A stretch of 14,741 nt of DNA, taken from Actinomycetota bacterium. GTDB lineage: Bacteria; Actinomycetota; Actinomycetes; Actinomycetales; Microbacteriaceae. The notes under the pieces were generated by a model. The model did not search any database and was not told the origin of the DNA. It saw only the letters and a program-made list of their open reading frames with translations. This document shows positions 7,607 through 13,307 of the stretch, piece by piece (within the stretch, counting starts at the first letter, position 1; the number at the start of each line of letters is the position of its first letter). A program made the position numbers and the translations under genes. Where the stretch lies: the NCBI GenBank assembly GCA_009703465.1, contig WLGC01000006.1, forward strand, positions 1 to 14,741. The letters are read 5' to 3'.

Positions 7607-9065
7607 TTAGTTGATCAAACCAAACCCAAGCAGAAAGTTCCCACTTTGCGTAGGCATTTGGAAATGCTGATATCTGCACGGCTTGCGCAGCCTGGGTAAG
7701 AGTTTTAGTTGACCAATCCTTTATGTCGAGCAAACCCTTTGCAGCACCCGCAGTTGGGCTTTTTGGACCACCAAAGAATGCTCTTGCCGAATATTCCGGA
7801 TTCATTATTTCAGCCACTGTGCCCCAGTGAGCACTTGGCCGCTGTTGAAAAATTCCAACCGAGTCACGGTCTCCATAATTGATGTTGCGAATTCCTGATT
7901 CCTGCATAGCTGTTGCCAAAGCAATTACGATTCCATAATCCGAGACGCCAAGAGATTTTCCAATCCGATAAATAACTTGCGCGTTAGAGCGCATCTCTTT
8001 GGTCATCTGTGTAATTTCTGGGCAGAATTTTATTTCGTGCACGCCGGGGATTACCAATTTCTGACCAATGAAAATCATGGTTGACCAGGTCAGGTTGTTG
8101 CTGGAAAGGATTGCCTGAGTAGAGACGCCATGGGCAGCAGCAATTCGACTAATTGTTTCGCCGGATCGAACTGTGTGAAAACCATGAATCTCACAAACAT
8201 TGCTCGGTCGCCTAGGATCCGTTGAGCTGAGTGCTCCGCTTAGTGGTGCTGCCGTAGGTTTTGATTTTCCAGCCGGAGCCTGGGCGGCTAATCGGTTCGG
8301 CTGGAGCTGAATTTTTTGGCCGAAGTAAATCAGAGAAGATTCGGTGAACGAGTTCGCCTCCAGCAAATTACTGAGCTTCAAACCGTAGAGGTTTGCGATA
8401 CTAGCCAGCGTCTCGCCGGCGGCAACAGTGTGCTCAGCAGGAAGAACTGATGATGGTTTTTTTGGAATAACTGATCCGATTGTCAACCTTTGACCGGGGA
8501 AGATGATTGCCTTAGCCGAGAGAGCATTCATGCTGAGAACAGTAGAAATTGAAATACCGTGCTGCTTGGCAATCGAAGCAATGGTTTCACCGCGTTTGAC
8601 AACGTGCACCGTGGCGGCTGCCGCTTTCTCAACACTGGGTGGGGCTACAACATCAGAAATCAGTTTTAGTTTTTGACCTGGAACAATTAGTGAGTTTCGT
8701 GCAATCTCGTTAAGTTGCAATAGCTGACGAGTTGACATTTGAAATTTTCTGGCAATTCCAGTCACCGTGTCACCGGCACGAACAGTGTAGGTCAATTGAT
8801 TTGCTGTGCTGATGGCGGCGCTGGGGCTGACGGCGTTGGCGCCGGAAGTGTTGGAGGCCGGAAGGGTGTCCCCGTCAGCGCTCTGGCTTGGGTTTTTAGG
8901 ATCGACCTCTTTGTTATCTGCTTCTTCAATTGGAATTGTTGAAGCAGCCCCGATGGCGCTAATGATGGTAATCGGGACTGTGACCAGGGCTACACCCAGG
9001 GCCTTCGAGTCTCGTTTCTCATCCATGTTGCCTACATTCCAAAAGGTCAAGCCAGCCATTATCAT
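7575..9065 (-). CDS. Membrane-anchored protein with four LysM repeats and a lysozyme-like C-terminal domain
   Basis: Predicted cell-wall protein, probably binding glycan strands and perhaps cleaving them. Numbered from ATG 9065 (496 aa): a short basic stretch (KR at 17-18), a hydrophobic anchor or signal segment (about 22-43), an Ala/Ser-rich linker, then LysM repeats at about 92-136, 153-196, 212-254 and 296-339, each with the (R/A)xGxT(I/V/L)xxIA pattern and a closing (P/F)GQ(K/R)(L/I). The C-terminal part (about 355-485) has AMQESG (387-391, possible catalytic Glu389), GDRDSVGIFQQRPSAHWG (398-415) and AVQISAFPNAYAKW (462-475), a wording found in actinobacterial lysozyme-like wall proteins; enzymatic activity is unproven. 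Its only two cysteines (291 and 348) flank LysM4 and could form a disulfide. An in-frame ATG at 9026 (residue 14) is a plausible alternative start because it puts KR directly before the hydrophobic segment. It overlaps the kinase gene, so co-expression is expected. Confidence 0.85.
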   Translation of the reverse strand: MIMAGLTFWNVGNMDEKRDSKALGVALVTVPITIISAIGAASTIPIEEADNKEVDPKNPSQSADGDTLPASNTSGANAVSPSAAISTANQLTYTVRAGDTVTGIARKFQMSTRQLLQLNEIARNSLIVPGQKLKLISDVVAPPSVEKAAAATVHVVKRGETIASIAKQHGISISTVLSMNALSAKAIIFPGQRLTIGSVIPKKPSSVLPAEHTVAAGETLASIANLYGLKLSNLLEANSFTESSLIYFGQKIQLQPNRLAAQAPAGKSKPTAAPLSGALSSTDPRRPSNVCEIHGFHTVRSGETISRIAAAHGVSTQAILSSNNLTWSTMIFIGQKLVIPGVHEIKFCPEITQMTKEMRSNAQVIYRIGKSLGVSDYGIVIALATAMQESGIRNINYGDRDSVGIFQQRPSAHWGTVAEIMNPEYSARAFFGGPKSPTAGAAKGLLDIKDWSTKTLTQAAQAVQISAFPNAYAKWELSAWVWFDQLSEDNGSGTGA

Positions 9066-9067
9066 CG

Positions 9068-9091
9068 CACGGGGCAGGTTTTTTACCCGTG
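9068..9091. promoter_or_regulatory. 24-bp inverted repeat in the divergent LysM/Rv2175c-like gap
   Basis: CACGGG at 9068-9073 and CCCGTG at 9086-9091 form a perfect 6-bp dyad around a 12-bp spacer. It lies within the 36-bp gap between two divergent genes, so it could be an operator acting on both or a leader hairpin. A DNA-binding protein is encoded directly beside it. The function is inferred. Confidence 0.35.
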
Positions 9092-9101
9092 AGGCTCAAA
9101 G

Positions 9102-9467
9102 GTGTGGCAATCTTGTCTGGTGAGCAATGTGTTGGATAAAGTTTCGGGCTGGATAACCGTACCTGAGGCTGCGGAACTGCTAAATGTTCCGTTGGGTAGA
9201 GTTCGTCGTTTGATCGAGGAACATCATTTAATTGCCATCAAGCGCGAAGGCATCTTGAGCATCCCCAGCGAAATCATTATTGAGGGCGAGCCTCTGCCTA
9301 GCCTGCCTGGAACCATGATTGTCTTGCTTGATTCAGGACTCAAGTACCAAGACGCTTTTGAATGGCTATTCACCGTGGAGGATAGTTTGCCAGGAACCCC
9401 TATGGAGTTTTTACTGAAGGGCCACAAATCGGCCGTTCGTCGCGCTGCCATGCTGTTGGCACTTTAG
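9102..9467 (+). CDS. Rv2175c-type winged-helix DNA-binding protein
   Basis: Small 121-residue DNA-binding protein. A helix-turn-helix occupies about residues 18-46 (ITVPEAAELLNVPLGRVRRL and onward). The C-terminal part carries the family signature LPGTPMEFLLKGHKSAVRRAA (97-117). Mycobacterial Rv2175c is a winged-helix DNA-binding protein that PknL phosphorylates near the N-terminus (Thr9), reducing DNA binding. Its homologue here lies divergent from the LysM-kinase pair, so the same partnership is likely. The start is GTG 9102 with GAGG (9091-9094) seven bases upstream; GTG 9120 or TTG 9132 are possible shorter starts. No threonine occurs before the helix-turn-helix (only Ser4, Ser8 and Ser15), so the mycobacterial phosphosite is not obviously kept. 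It converges on the prenyl synthase gene with an 11-bp gap. Confidence 0.82.
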   Translation: MWQSCLVSNVLDKVSGWITVPEAAELLNVPLGRVRRLIEEHHLIAIKREGILSIPSEIIIEGEPLPSLPGTMIVLLDSGLKYQDAFEWLFTVEDSLPGTPMEFLLKGHKSAVRRAAMLLAL

Positions 9468-9478
9468 AAAAAAGGTCT

Positions 9479-10594
9479 CTAAGCCTGGCGGTTGATTACT
9501 TTTTCTGCGAGCGCTTCGAGCTCTTGCTTCGCCCTCGGGTCAATGTTGATTGATGAAAGTGCATTCATGCTTTCATTGGCAAGCTCTTCAATCATGCGCT
9601 CAGTTTTTGCCAAGGCCCCAGAACCCGAAATTGTTTGCTGAAGAAAACCAATTTGCTCATTAGTCAGACTTCTACTGGCCAGCATTTCATCAAAGATGGC
9701 ACCAATTGAAGGGCTTAGTGATTCACGAGTTAGGCCAACAAGCACGGTTCGCTTTCCTTCGCGCAGATCATCACCAGCTGGCTTTCCGGTAACTGATGGA
9801 TCACCAAAAACTCCAAGGATGTCATCTCTCAGCTGAAAGGCCATCCCCAAAGGAATACCAAAAGCCGACAGTCCACGAAGTAAATCAGGGGAAGCCCCAG
9901 CAAAAGCAGCACCAATTAGAATTGGTGCTTCGATGCTGTATTTGGCTGATTTATAAAGAATTACCCGGTTCGCGCGTCCCACAGCTTCTTCAACCGGTCT
10001 GGTATTTGCGGCATTTTCTTCAAGAACATCGAGATACTGGCCAGCCATAACCTCAACGCGCATTTTGCTAAATTCATTGCGGCAGGCACTTTCGATTTCA
10101 GGCGCTGGGGCCTGAAGCAAGGCGCTTCCAAATATTTCGCTGCTCCAGCCCAGCATTAGATCACCAACCAATACCGAACCAGCGGTTCCGAATCTTTCGG
10201 GGCTTCCAGCCCAGCCAGAAGCCTGGTGCAAACTTTCAAATCTTTTGTGAACTGATGGTGCGCCTCTTCTGGTATCTGATTGATCAATCAAATCATCGTG
10301 AACAAGCGCTGCGCCCTGAAACATTTCTAGGGCTGCAGCTATACCGACCATTGCCTCGGCTGAGGCTTCGCGCTGTTGTTCTGACTGCCGAATCTCAGCT
10401 ACCGAAAGAGCGCCAACCCAAGACCAGTAGCAAAAAAGAGCCCTGAAACGTTTACCTCCACGTAGTAAGTCCCTTGAGTAATCAACCACCGGAGCTAAAT
10501 CGGGGGAAATCTGCTCAAAATCACTTTTTTGAGTAGCGCAAAACTCGTCTAAGCGATCTTGAATCAAATCAAGGAGAACTTTTGTTTCACTCAC
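9479..10594 (-). CDS. Trans-isoprenyl diphosphate synthase (polyprenyl/geranylgeranyl type)
   Basis: Builds linear isoprenoid diphosphates by adding isopentenyl diphosphate to an allylic primer. In the 371-residue protein: GGKRFR (46-51) for IPP binding, first aspartate-rich motif DDLID (100-104) followed by RRG, second motif DDILG (257-261) in QLRDDILGVFGD, and GDDLREGKRT (274-283). The residues before the first motif are small (Ala95, Ala96), which in the family favours products longer than farnesyl, so geranylgeranyl or longer diphosphate is likely; the exact length cannot be read. Context matches the mycobacterial idsA-type gene near Rv2175c. The start is GTG 10594, with no Shine-Dalgarno; a TAGGCT hexamer six bases upstream suggests leaderless transcription. 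It is divergent from the DUF3040 gene. Confidence 0.92.
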   Translation of the reverse strand: MSETKVLLDLIQDRLDEFCATQKSDFEQISPDLAPVVDYSRDLLRGGKRFRALFCYWSWVGALSVAEIRQSEQQREASAEAMVGIAAALEMFQGAALVHDDLIDQSDTRRGAPSVHKRFESLHQASGWAGSPERFGTAGSVLVGDLMLGWSSEIFGSALLQAPAPEIESACRNEFSKMRVEVMAGQYLDVLEENAANTRPVEEAVGRANRVILYKSAKYSIEAPILIGAAFAGASPDLLRGLSAFGIPLGMAFQLRDDILGVFGDPSVTGKPAGDDLREGKRTVLVGLTRESLSPSIGAIFDEMLASRSLTNEQIGFLQQTISGSGALAKTERMIEELANESMNALSSINIDPRAKQELEALAEKVINRQA

Positions 10595-10606
10595 CGCTAT
10601 AGCCTA
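10595..10606 (-). promoter_or_regulatory. Candidate leaderless promoter -10 of the prenyl synthase gene
   Basis: On the minus strand TAGGCT (10601-10606) fits the actinobacterial TAnnnT -10 pattern and is followed by six bases (ATAGCG) and then the GTG start codon at 10594. That places the transcription start at or next to the start codon. No clear -35 is visible. Confidence 0.35.
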
Positions 10607-10680
10607 ACCGCCATCAGGAGCTTAGACTTTAGTGAGAAAATAGGTTTTGAAATCATTTTTTCGCTAGATTTAGACCTCTA

Positions 10681-10689
10681 GGAAAGGGG
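10681..10689 (+). promoter_or_regulatory. Strong ribosome binding site of the DUF3040 gene
   Basis: GGAAAGGGG lies six bases before ATG 10696. It selects that ATG over an out-of-frame ATG at 10692. The upstream divergent gap (10595-10680) has AT-rich stretches and TAGATT at 10665-10670 as a possible -10, without a good -35. Confidence 0.6.
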
Positions 10690-10695
10690 ATATGC

Positions 10696-11061
10696 ATGGC
10701 ACTCTCCGAAAGAGAGCAGAAGCTACTTGATGAGCTCGAGCGCGGCCTTTACGCCTCGGATTCAGCCCTGGCCCACAAATTGGGAAAGCCTGGATCGCGC
10801 TCGCCAAAGATTCTTATTGCCGGAGCCCTATTGGCGGTCATGGGTTTATCCTTACTGGTCGTTGCAGTAACCCTCCAATTCGCGATTTTTGGGGTAGCTG
10901 GTTTCCTAACCATGCTGGCTGGCCTAATTTTGGCAACCTCTGGGAAATCTCTTGGAGCCAAGTCGCCGACTCCAAAGCAGGGCTCTGCTCAAAAGCCAGC
11001 TCCAACCCTTCCTGGCAAAGGCTTTTTTGATGATCGCTGGGACAAACGCCAAGGTTCATAG
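10696..11061 (+). CDS. DUF3040 family small membrane protein
   Basis: A 121-residue protein with the DUF3040 N-terminal signature MALSEREQKLLDELERGL (1-18), two predicted membrane helices (about 39-60 and 63-82) and a charged C-terminal tail ending in FFDDRWDKRQ (110-119). Both termini are probably cytoplasmic, with a very short external loop. This family is found in actinobacteria, commonly next to mraZ (Rv2169c in M. tuberculosis, by my recollection); its molecular function is unknown. The gene has its own strong ribosome binding site and is followed by a rho-independent terminator, so it appears to be a single-gene unit upstream of the dcw operon. Confidence 0.88.
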   Translation: MALSEREQKLLDELERGLYASDSALAHKLGKPGSRSPKILIAGALLAVMGLSLLVVAVTLQFAIFGVAGFLTMLAGLILATSGKSLGAKSPTPKQGSAQKPAPTLPGKGFFDDRWDKRQGS

Positions 11062-11078
11062 CTAAAAACGAGTCACTA

Positions 11079-11107
11079 ATCCCATCTGAATACAGGTGGG
11101 ATTTTTT
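11079..11107 (+). terminator. Rho-independent terminator after the DUF3040 gene
   Basis: Left arm ATCCCATCTG (11079-11088), loop AATA (11089-11092), right arm CAGGTGGGAT (11093-11102): a 10-bp stem with one G-U pair. Six T follow from 11102 to 11107. It separates the DUF3040 gene from the mraZ promoter. Confidence 0.92.
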
Positions 11108-11142
11108 CATGTTAGGGACAATTCATAGTTTCCCTCCACCTC

Positions 11143-11200
11143 TTGAAGTCAGTAAAACATTGCTATATATGACACGCCGTGCTAAATTATTGCGATATAT
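11143..11200 (+). promoter_or_regulatory. mraZ promoter region with two 30-bp-spaced repeats
   Basis: Candidate elements upstream of mraZ. TTGCTA (11160-11165), a 17-bp spacer and TAAATT (11183-11188) form one sigma-A-like pair. TTGAAG (11143-11148) with a TGC-preceded TATATA (11161-11169, extended -10 form, 15-bp spacer) is another. ATTGCTATATAT (11159-11170) and ATTGCGATATAT (11189-11200) are an 11/12 direct repeat exactly 30 bp apart and could be tandem -10 regions or a regulator site. A promoter here is expected because a terminator lies just upstream; which element is used is not decided. Confidence 0.45.
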
Positions 11201-11206
11201 CTACAC

Positions 11207-11233
11207 TTTGGGGAGCAAAGTGGTGTAAAGTGG
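11207..11233 (+). promoter_or_regulatory. MraZ operator: 10-bp-periodic boxes
   Basis: AAAGTGG occurs at 11217-11223 and 11227-11233, and a degenerate TTTGGGG at 11207-11213 keeps the same 10-bp phase. Repeated AAAGTG-type or TGGGN-type boxes once per helical turn upstream of mraZ are the known binding sites of MraZ in several bacteria, where MraZ controls its own dcw operon. Position (40 bp before the mraZ ATG, downstream of the candidate -10 elements) fits autorepression. Confidence 0.8.
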
Positions 11234-11259
11234 AGATAGATTCAACGGCGACTTTTGGG

Positions 11260-11266
11260 AAGGTGG
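11260..11266 (+). promoter_or_regulatory. Ribosome binding site that decides the mraZ start
   Basis: AAGGTGG ends six bases before ATG 11273. It lies inside the extension that a TTG start at 11255 would create, which argues against that longer start. Confidence 0.7.
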
Positions 11267-11272
11267 TGCAGG

Positions 11273-11704
11273 ATGCTTCTGGGCACGCACACACCAAAAC
11301 TCGACGAGAAGGGCCGGATCATTCTTCCGGCACGGTTCCGAGAAGAACTCCAAGGTGGCTTAGTAATCACCAGAGGCCAAGAAAACTGCCTATTTGTTTT
11401 TAGCGCTGCAGAATTCTCATCCGTTCACGACAAAATTCGCCAGGCACCGCTGACCAGCATTGATGCCCGAAACTACCTCCGAGTATTTTTATCCGGCGCA
11501 TCTGACGAGCTTCCAGATAAGCAGGGCCGAGTTACCGTTCCAGCAGCACTTCGTGAATACGCCGGCTTGGAAAAAGATCTTGTTGTTATCGGCGTTGGCT
11601 CTAGAGCAGAAATCTGGAATTCAAAGGCTTGGGCTCAGTATCTGAGTAAGCAGGAAACATCTTTCGCAACTGTGGCGACGGAGGTGATTCCGGGTCTGTT
11701 CTAA
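11273..11704 (+). CDS. mraZ: Transcriptional regulator MraZ
   Basis: DNA-binding regulator of the division and cell wall cluster; MraZ proteins form ring-like oligomers that bind spaced repeats in their own promoter. The 143-residue protein has two SpoVT/AbrB-like halves, each with the DxxGR motif: DEKGR (11-15) in [15 protein letters not shown], and DKQGR (82-86). The start ATG 11273 gives the standard MraZ N-terminus and follows AAGGTGG at good spacing; the open frame extends upstream to a TTG at 11255 that would add six unconserved residues. It is the first dcw gene here, 37 bp before rsmH. The periodic AAAGTGG boxes in the leader suggest autoregulation. Confidence 0.96.
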   Translation: MLLGTHTPKLDEKGRIILPARFREELQGGLVITRGQENCLFVFSAAEFSSVHDKIRQAPLTSIDARNYLRVFLSGASDELPDKQGRVTVPAALREYAGLEKDLVVIGVGSRAEIWNSKAWAQYLSKQETSFATVATEVIPGLF

Positions 11705-11741
11705 CTCTGGTTATGCGAATTCAAAAGCGCAATCAAGGTAA

Positions 11742-12722
11742 ATGAACATTCGGCAAGTTATGCAGAAAAACATCTCCGACCTTCACGAACCGGTACTGCT
11801 TGAAAGAGCTATCGAACTTTTAGCTCCAGCGTTTGAAGTTGAGAATCCAATATTTGTCGACTGCACACTTGGACTGGCTGGCCACAGCGAGGCATTTCTG
11901 GAGAAGTTTCCAAACCTAACCTTGATAGGAATCGATAGAGACGAATCGGCCCTTGCTATTGCCGGCCAGAGACTCGCTCGTTTTGGTGACCGAGTCCACT
12001 TGATCCACGCGGTCTATGACCAGATTGAAATTGTTTTAGAAGAACTGGGCATTACACAGGTCCACGGAATCTTGCTGGATCTTGGAGTTTCTTCGATGCA
12101 GTTGGATCAGCGTGAACGTGGCTTTGCCTACTCTTACGATGCGCCACTAGATATGCGAATGGACTCAACCAGCGGCCAGACAGCTGCCGATATCTTAAAC
12201 AAGTATCCAGAGACGGAATTAGCAAGAATCTTCAAAGAATTCGGTGAAGAAAGATATGCAAAAGCAGTTGCTCGCGAAATTTCTTCAATTAGAAAAACTC
12301 AACTCTTTGAATCGAGTCAGCAATTAGCATCTCTGATTACCAAAATCATCCCTTTCATACCAGGTAAAAGCAGCGGACACCCTGCTAAGCGAGTTTTTCA
12401 AGCCCTAAGAATCGAAGTCAATCAAGAGTTGGCGGTTTTAGAAAGAACTATGCCGGCGGCAATTTCAGCCCTTGCCCTAGGTGGCCGCATCGTAGTTATG
12501 GCCTATCACTCGCTAGAGGATCGAATTTCCAAGCAGGCTTTGGTTTCTGCGGCCAACTCATCAGCTCCTTTGGAGTTACCGATTGAACTACCAGAGCATG
12601 CGCCAACGCTGAAACTTTTAGTTAAGGGTGCAGAGTCAGCCGGAGCTGAGGAAATTAGTCGTAATCCACGAGCTGCATCAGTTCGTTTACGTGCTGCCGA
12701 GAAAATTCGGAGGGCAGCATGA
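11742..12722 (+). CDS. rsmH: 16S rRNA (cytosine(1402)-N4)-methyltransferase
   Basis: SAM-dependent enzyme (MraW/RsmH) that methylates N4 of C1402 in the 16S rRNA decoding site. In the 326-residue protein: SAM-binding DCTLGLAGHSE (40-50) and GIDRDESAL (63-71), HGILLDLGVSSMQLDQRERGF (108-128), PLDMRMD (135-141), PAKRVFQALRIEVNQEL (214-230), GGRIVVMAYHSLEDR (247-261) and the terminal NPRAASVRLRAAEK (308-321). ATG 11742 has AAGG only three bases upstream; an in-frame ATG at 11760 would also leave the LHEPVLL start motif intact, so the first six residues are uncertain. The stop codon overlaps the next start as ATGA (12719-12722), indicating translational coupling with the ftsL-like gene. Confidence 0.96.
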   Translation: MNIRQVMQKNISDLHEPVLLERAIELLAPAFEVENPIFVDCTLGLAGHSEAFLEKFPNLTLIGIDRDESALAIAGQRLARFGDRVHLIHAVYDQIEIVLEELGITQVHGILLDLGVSSMQLDQRERGFAYSYDAPLDMRMDSTSGQTAADILNKYPETELARIFKEFGEERYAKAVAREISSIRKTQLFESSQQLASLITKIIPFIPGKSSGHPAKRVFQALRIEVNQELAVLERTMPAAISALALGGRIVVMAYHSLEDRISKQALVSAANSSAPLELPIELPEHAPTLKLLVKGAESAGAEEISRNPRAASVRLRAAEKIRRAA

Positions 12723-13291
12723 GTTTGGCAAGAGCTACGTCAATAAACTCTCGAAGTGTCCCAGCCAGGCCTTCGCTTCGGGTAGTGCCCGCTTCGATGC
12801 CCACCTCGGCTCGCACTGGGACTAAGTTGGTAGGCATTTTGACCATCGGCGCTCTAGCTATTGCGCTACTAAATCTATTTCTTCACATCCTTACCTCGAC
12901 GGCTGTCTACGAATTAGCTGGAATTCAGCAGGACAAGAGAGAGCTTGCCACCACAAGTCAAATTTTGGCCGAAGAGGTTGATTCGCTATCCTCACAGCAA
13001 AATCTTTCAAATTCCGCTCAAAGCCTTGGCATGATCGCCAATGCCAATCCGGTCTTCTTGAGTATTGAGAATCAAAAAGTTTATGGAAAACCGCAGGCAG
13101 CACTGAACACCGATGGCCGAATTGCCAGAAACCTGATTCCTAATTCGGTGCTAACTCAGACCTCCGGCAATCTCAACACCTCGGTGGCAAGCGCGGGCAG
13201 CGCTGTGAGTGGAGATGTCGCTAACCCAAAAATTGACGCTGTTCAAGTAATTTCAAATGGTGGCGCTATTCCAGCATCACCAACTCACTAG
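12719..13291 (+). CDS. ftsL: FtsL-like cell division membrane protein
   Basis: Small bitopic protein in the position of FtsL, between rsmH and ftsI. A 190-residue protein: basic, Pro/Ser-rich cytoplasmic N-terminus (1-36), one membrane helix (about 37-58), a short heptad-like segment (about 65-95, LAGIQQDKRELATTSQILAEE) and the segment AQSLGMIANANPVFLSI (100-116) that resembles the conserved LGM-(x)n-NPVFL of actinobacterial FtsL/septum initiator proteins. The tail from about 125 is Ala/Ser/Asn-rich and looks disordered. FtsL normally forms a complex with FtsB/FtsQ and activates FtsW-FtsI. Its start overlaps the rsmH stop by four bases, and ftsI begins 16 bp downstream. Sequence conservation of FtsL is low, so the name rests on topology, the LGM motif and context. 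Confidence 0.8.
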   Translation: MSLARATSINSRSVPARPSLRVVPASMPTSARTGTKLVGILTIGALAIALLNLFLHILTSTAVYELAGIQQDKRELATTSQILAEEVDSLSSQQNLSNSAQSLGMIANANPVFLSIENQKVYGKPQAALNTDGRIARNLIPNSVLTQTSGNLNTSVASAGSAVSGDVANPKIDAVQVISNGGAIPASPTH

Positions 13292-13307
13292 ATAGGCAGG
13301 TCGGCAG

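Noticed and set aside
8806..9123. Plus-strand 105-codon open frame opposite the LysM gene N-terminus.
   Set aside because: It runs antisense to well-supported LysM coding sequence, resembles no family I know, and crosses the start of the Rv2175c-like gene.
9463..9485. Possible bidirectional terminator between the Rv2175c-like and prenyl synthase genes (TTAGA...TCTAA with an A-tract).
   Set aside because: The stem is only 5 AT-rich base pairs and the A-tract lies in the loop, so it is unlikely to terminate transcription.
11255..11272. TTG start giving MraZ a six-residue N-terminal extension.
   Set aside because: The ribosome binding site AAGGTGG lies inside the extension, and ATG 11273 yields the standard MraZ N-terminus.
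11179..11403. 74-codon plus-strand frame through the mraZ operator and 5' end.
   Set aside because: It overlaps mraZ out of frame, covers the regulatory repeats and has no ribosome binding site or recognisable motif.
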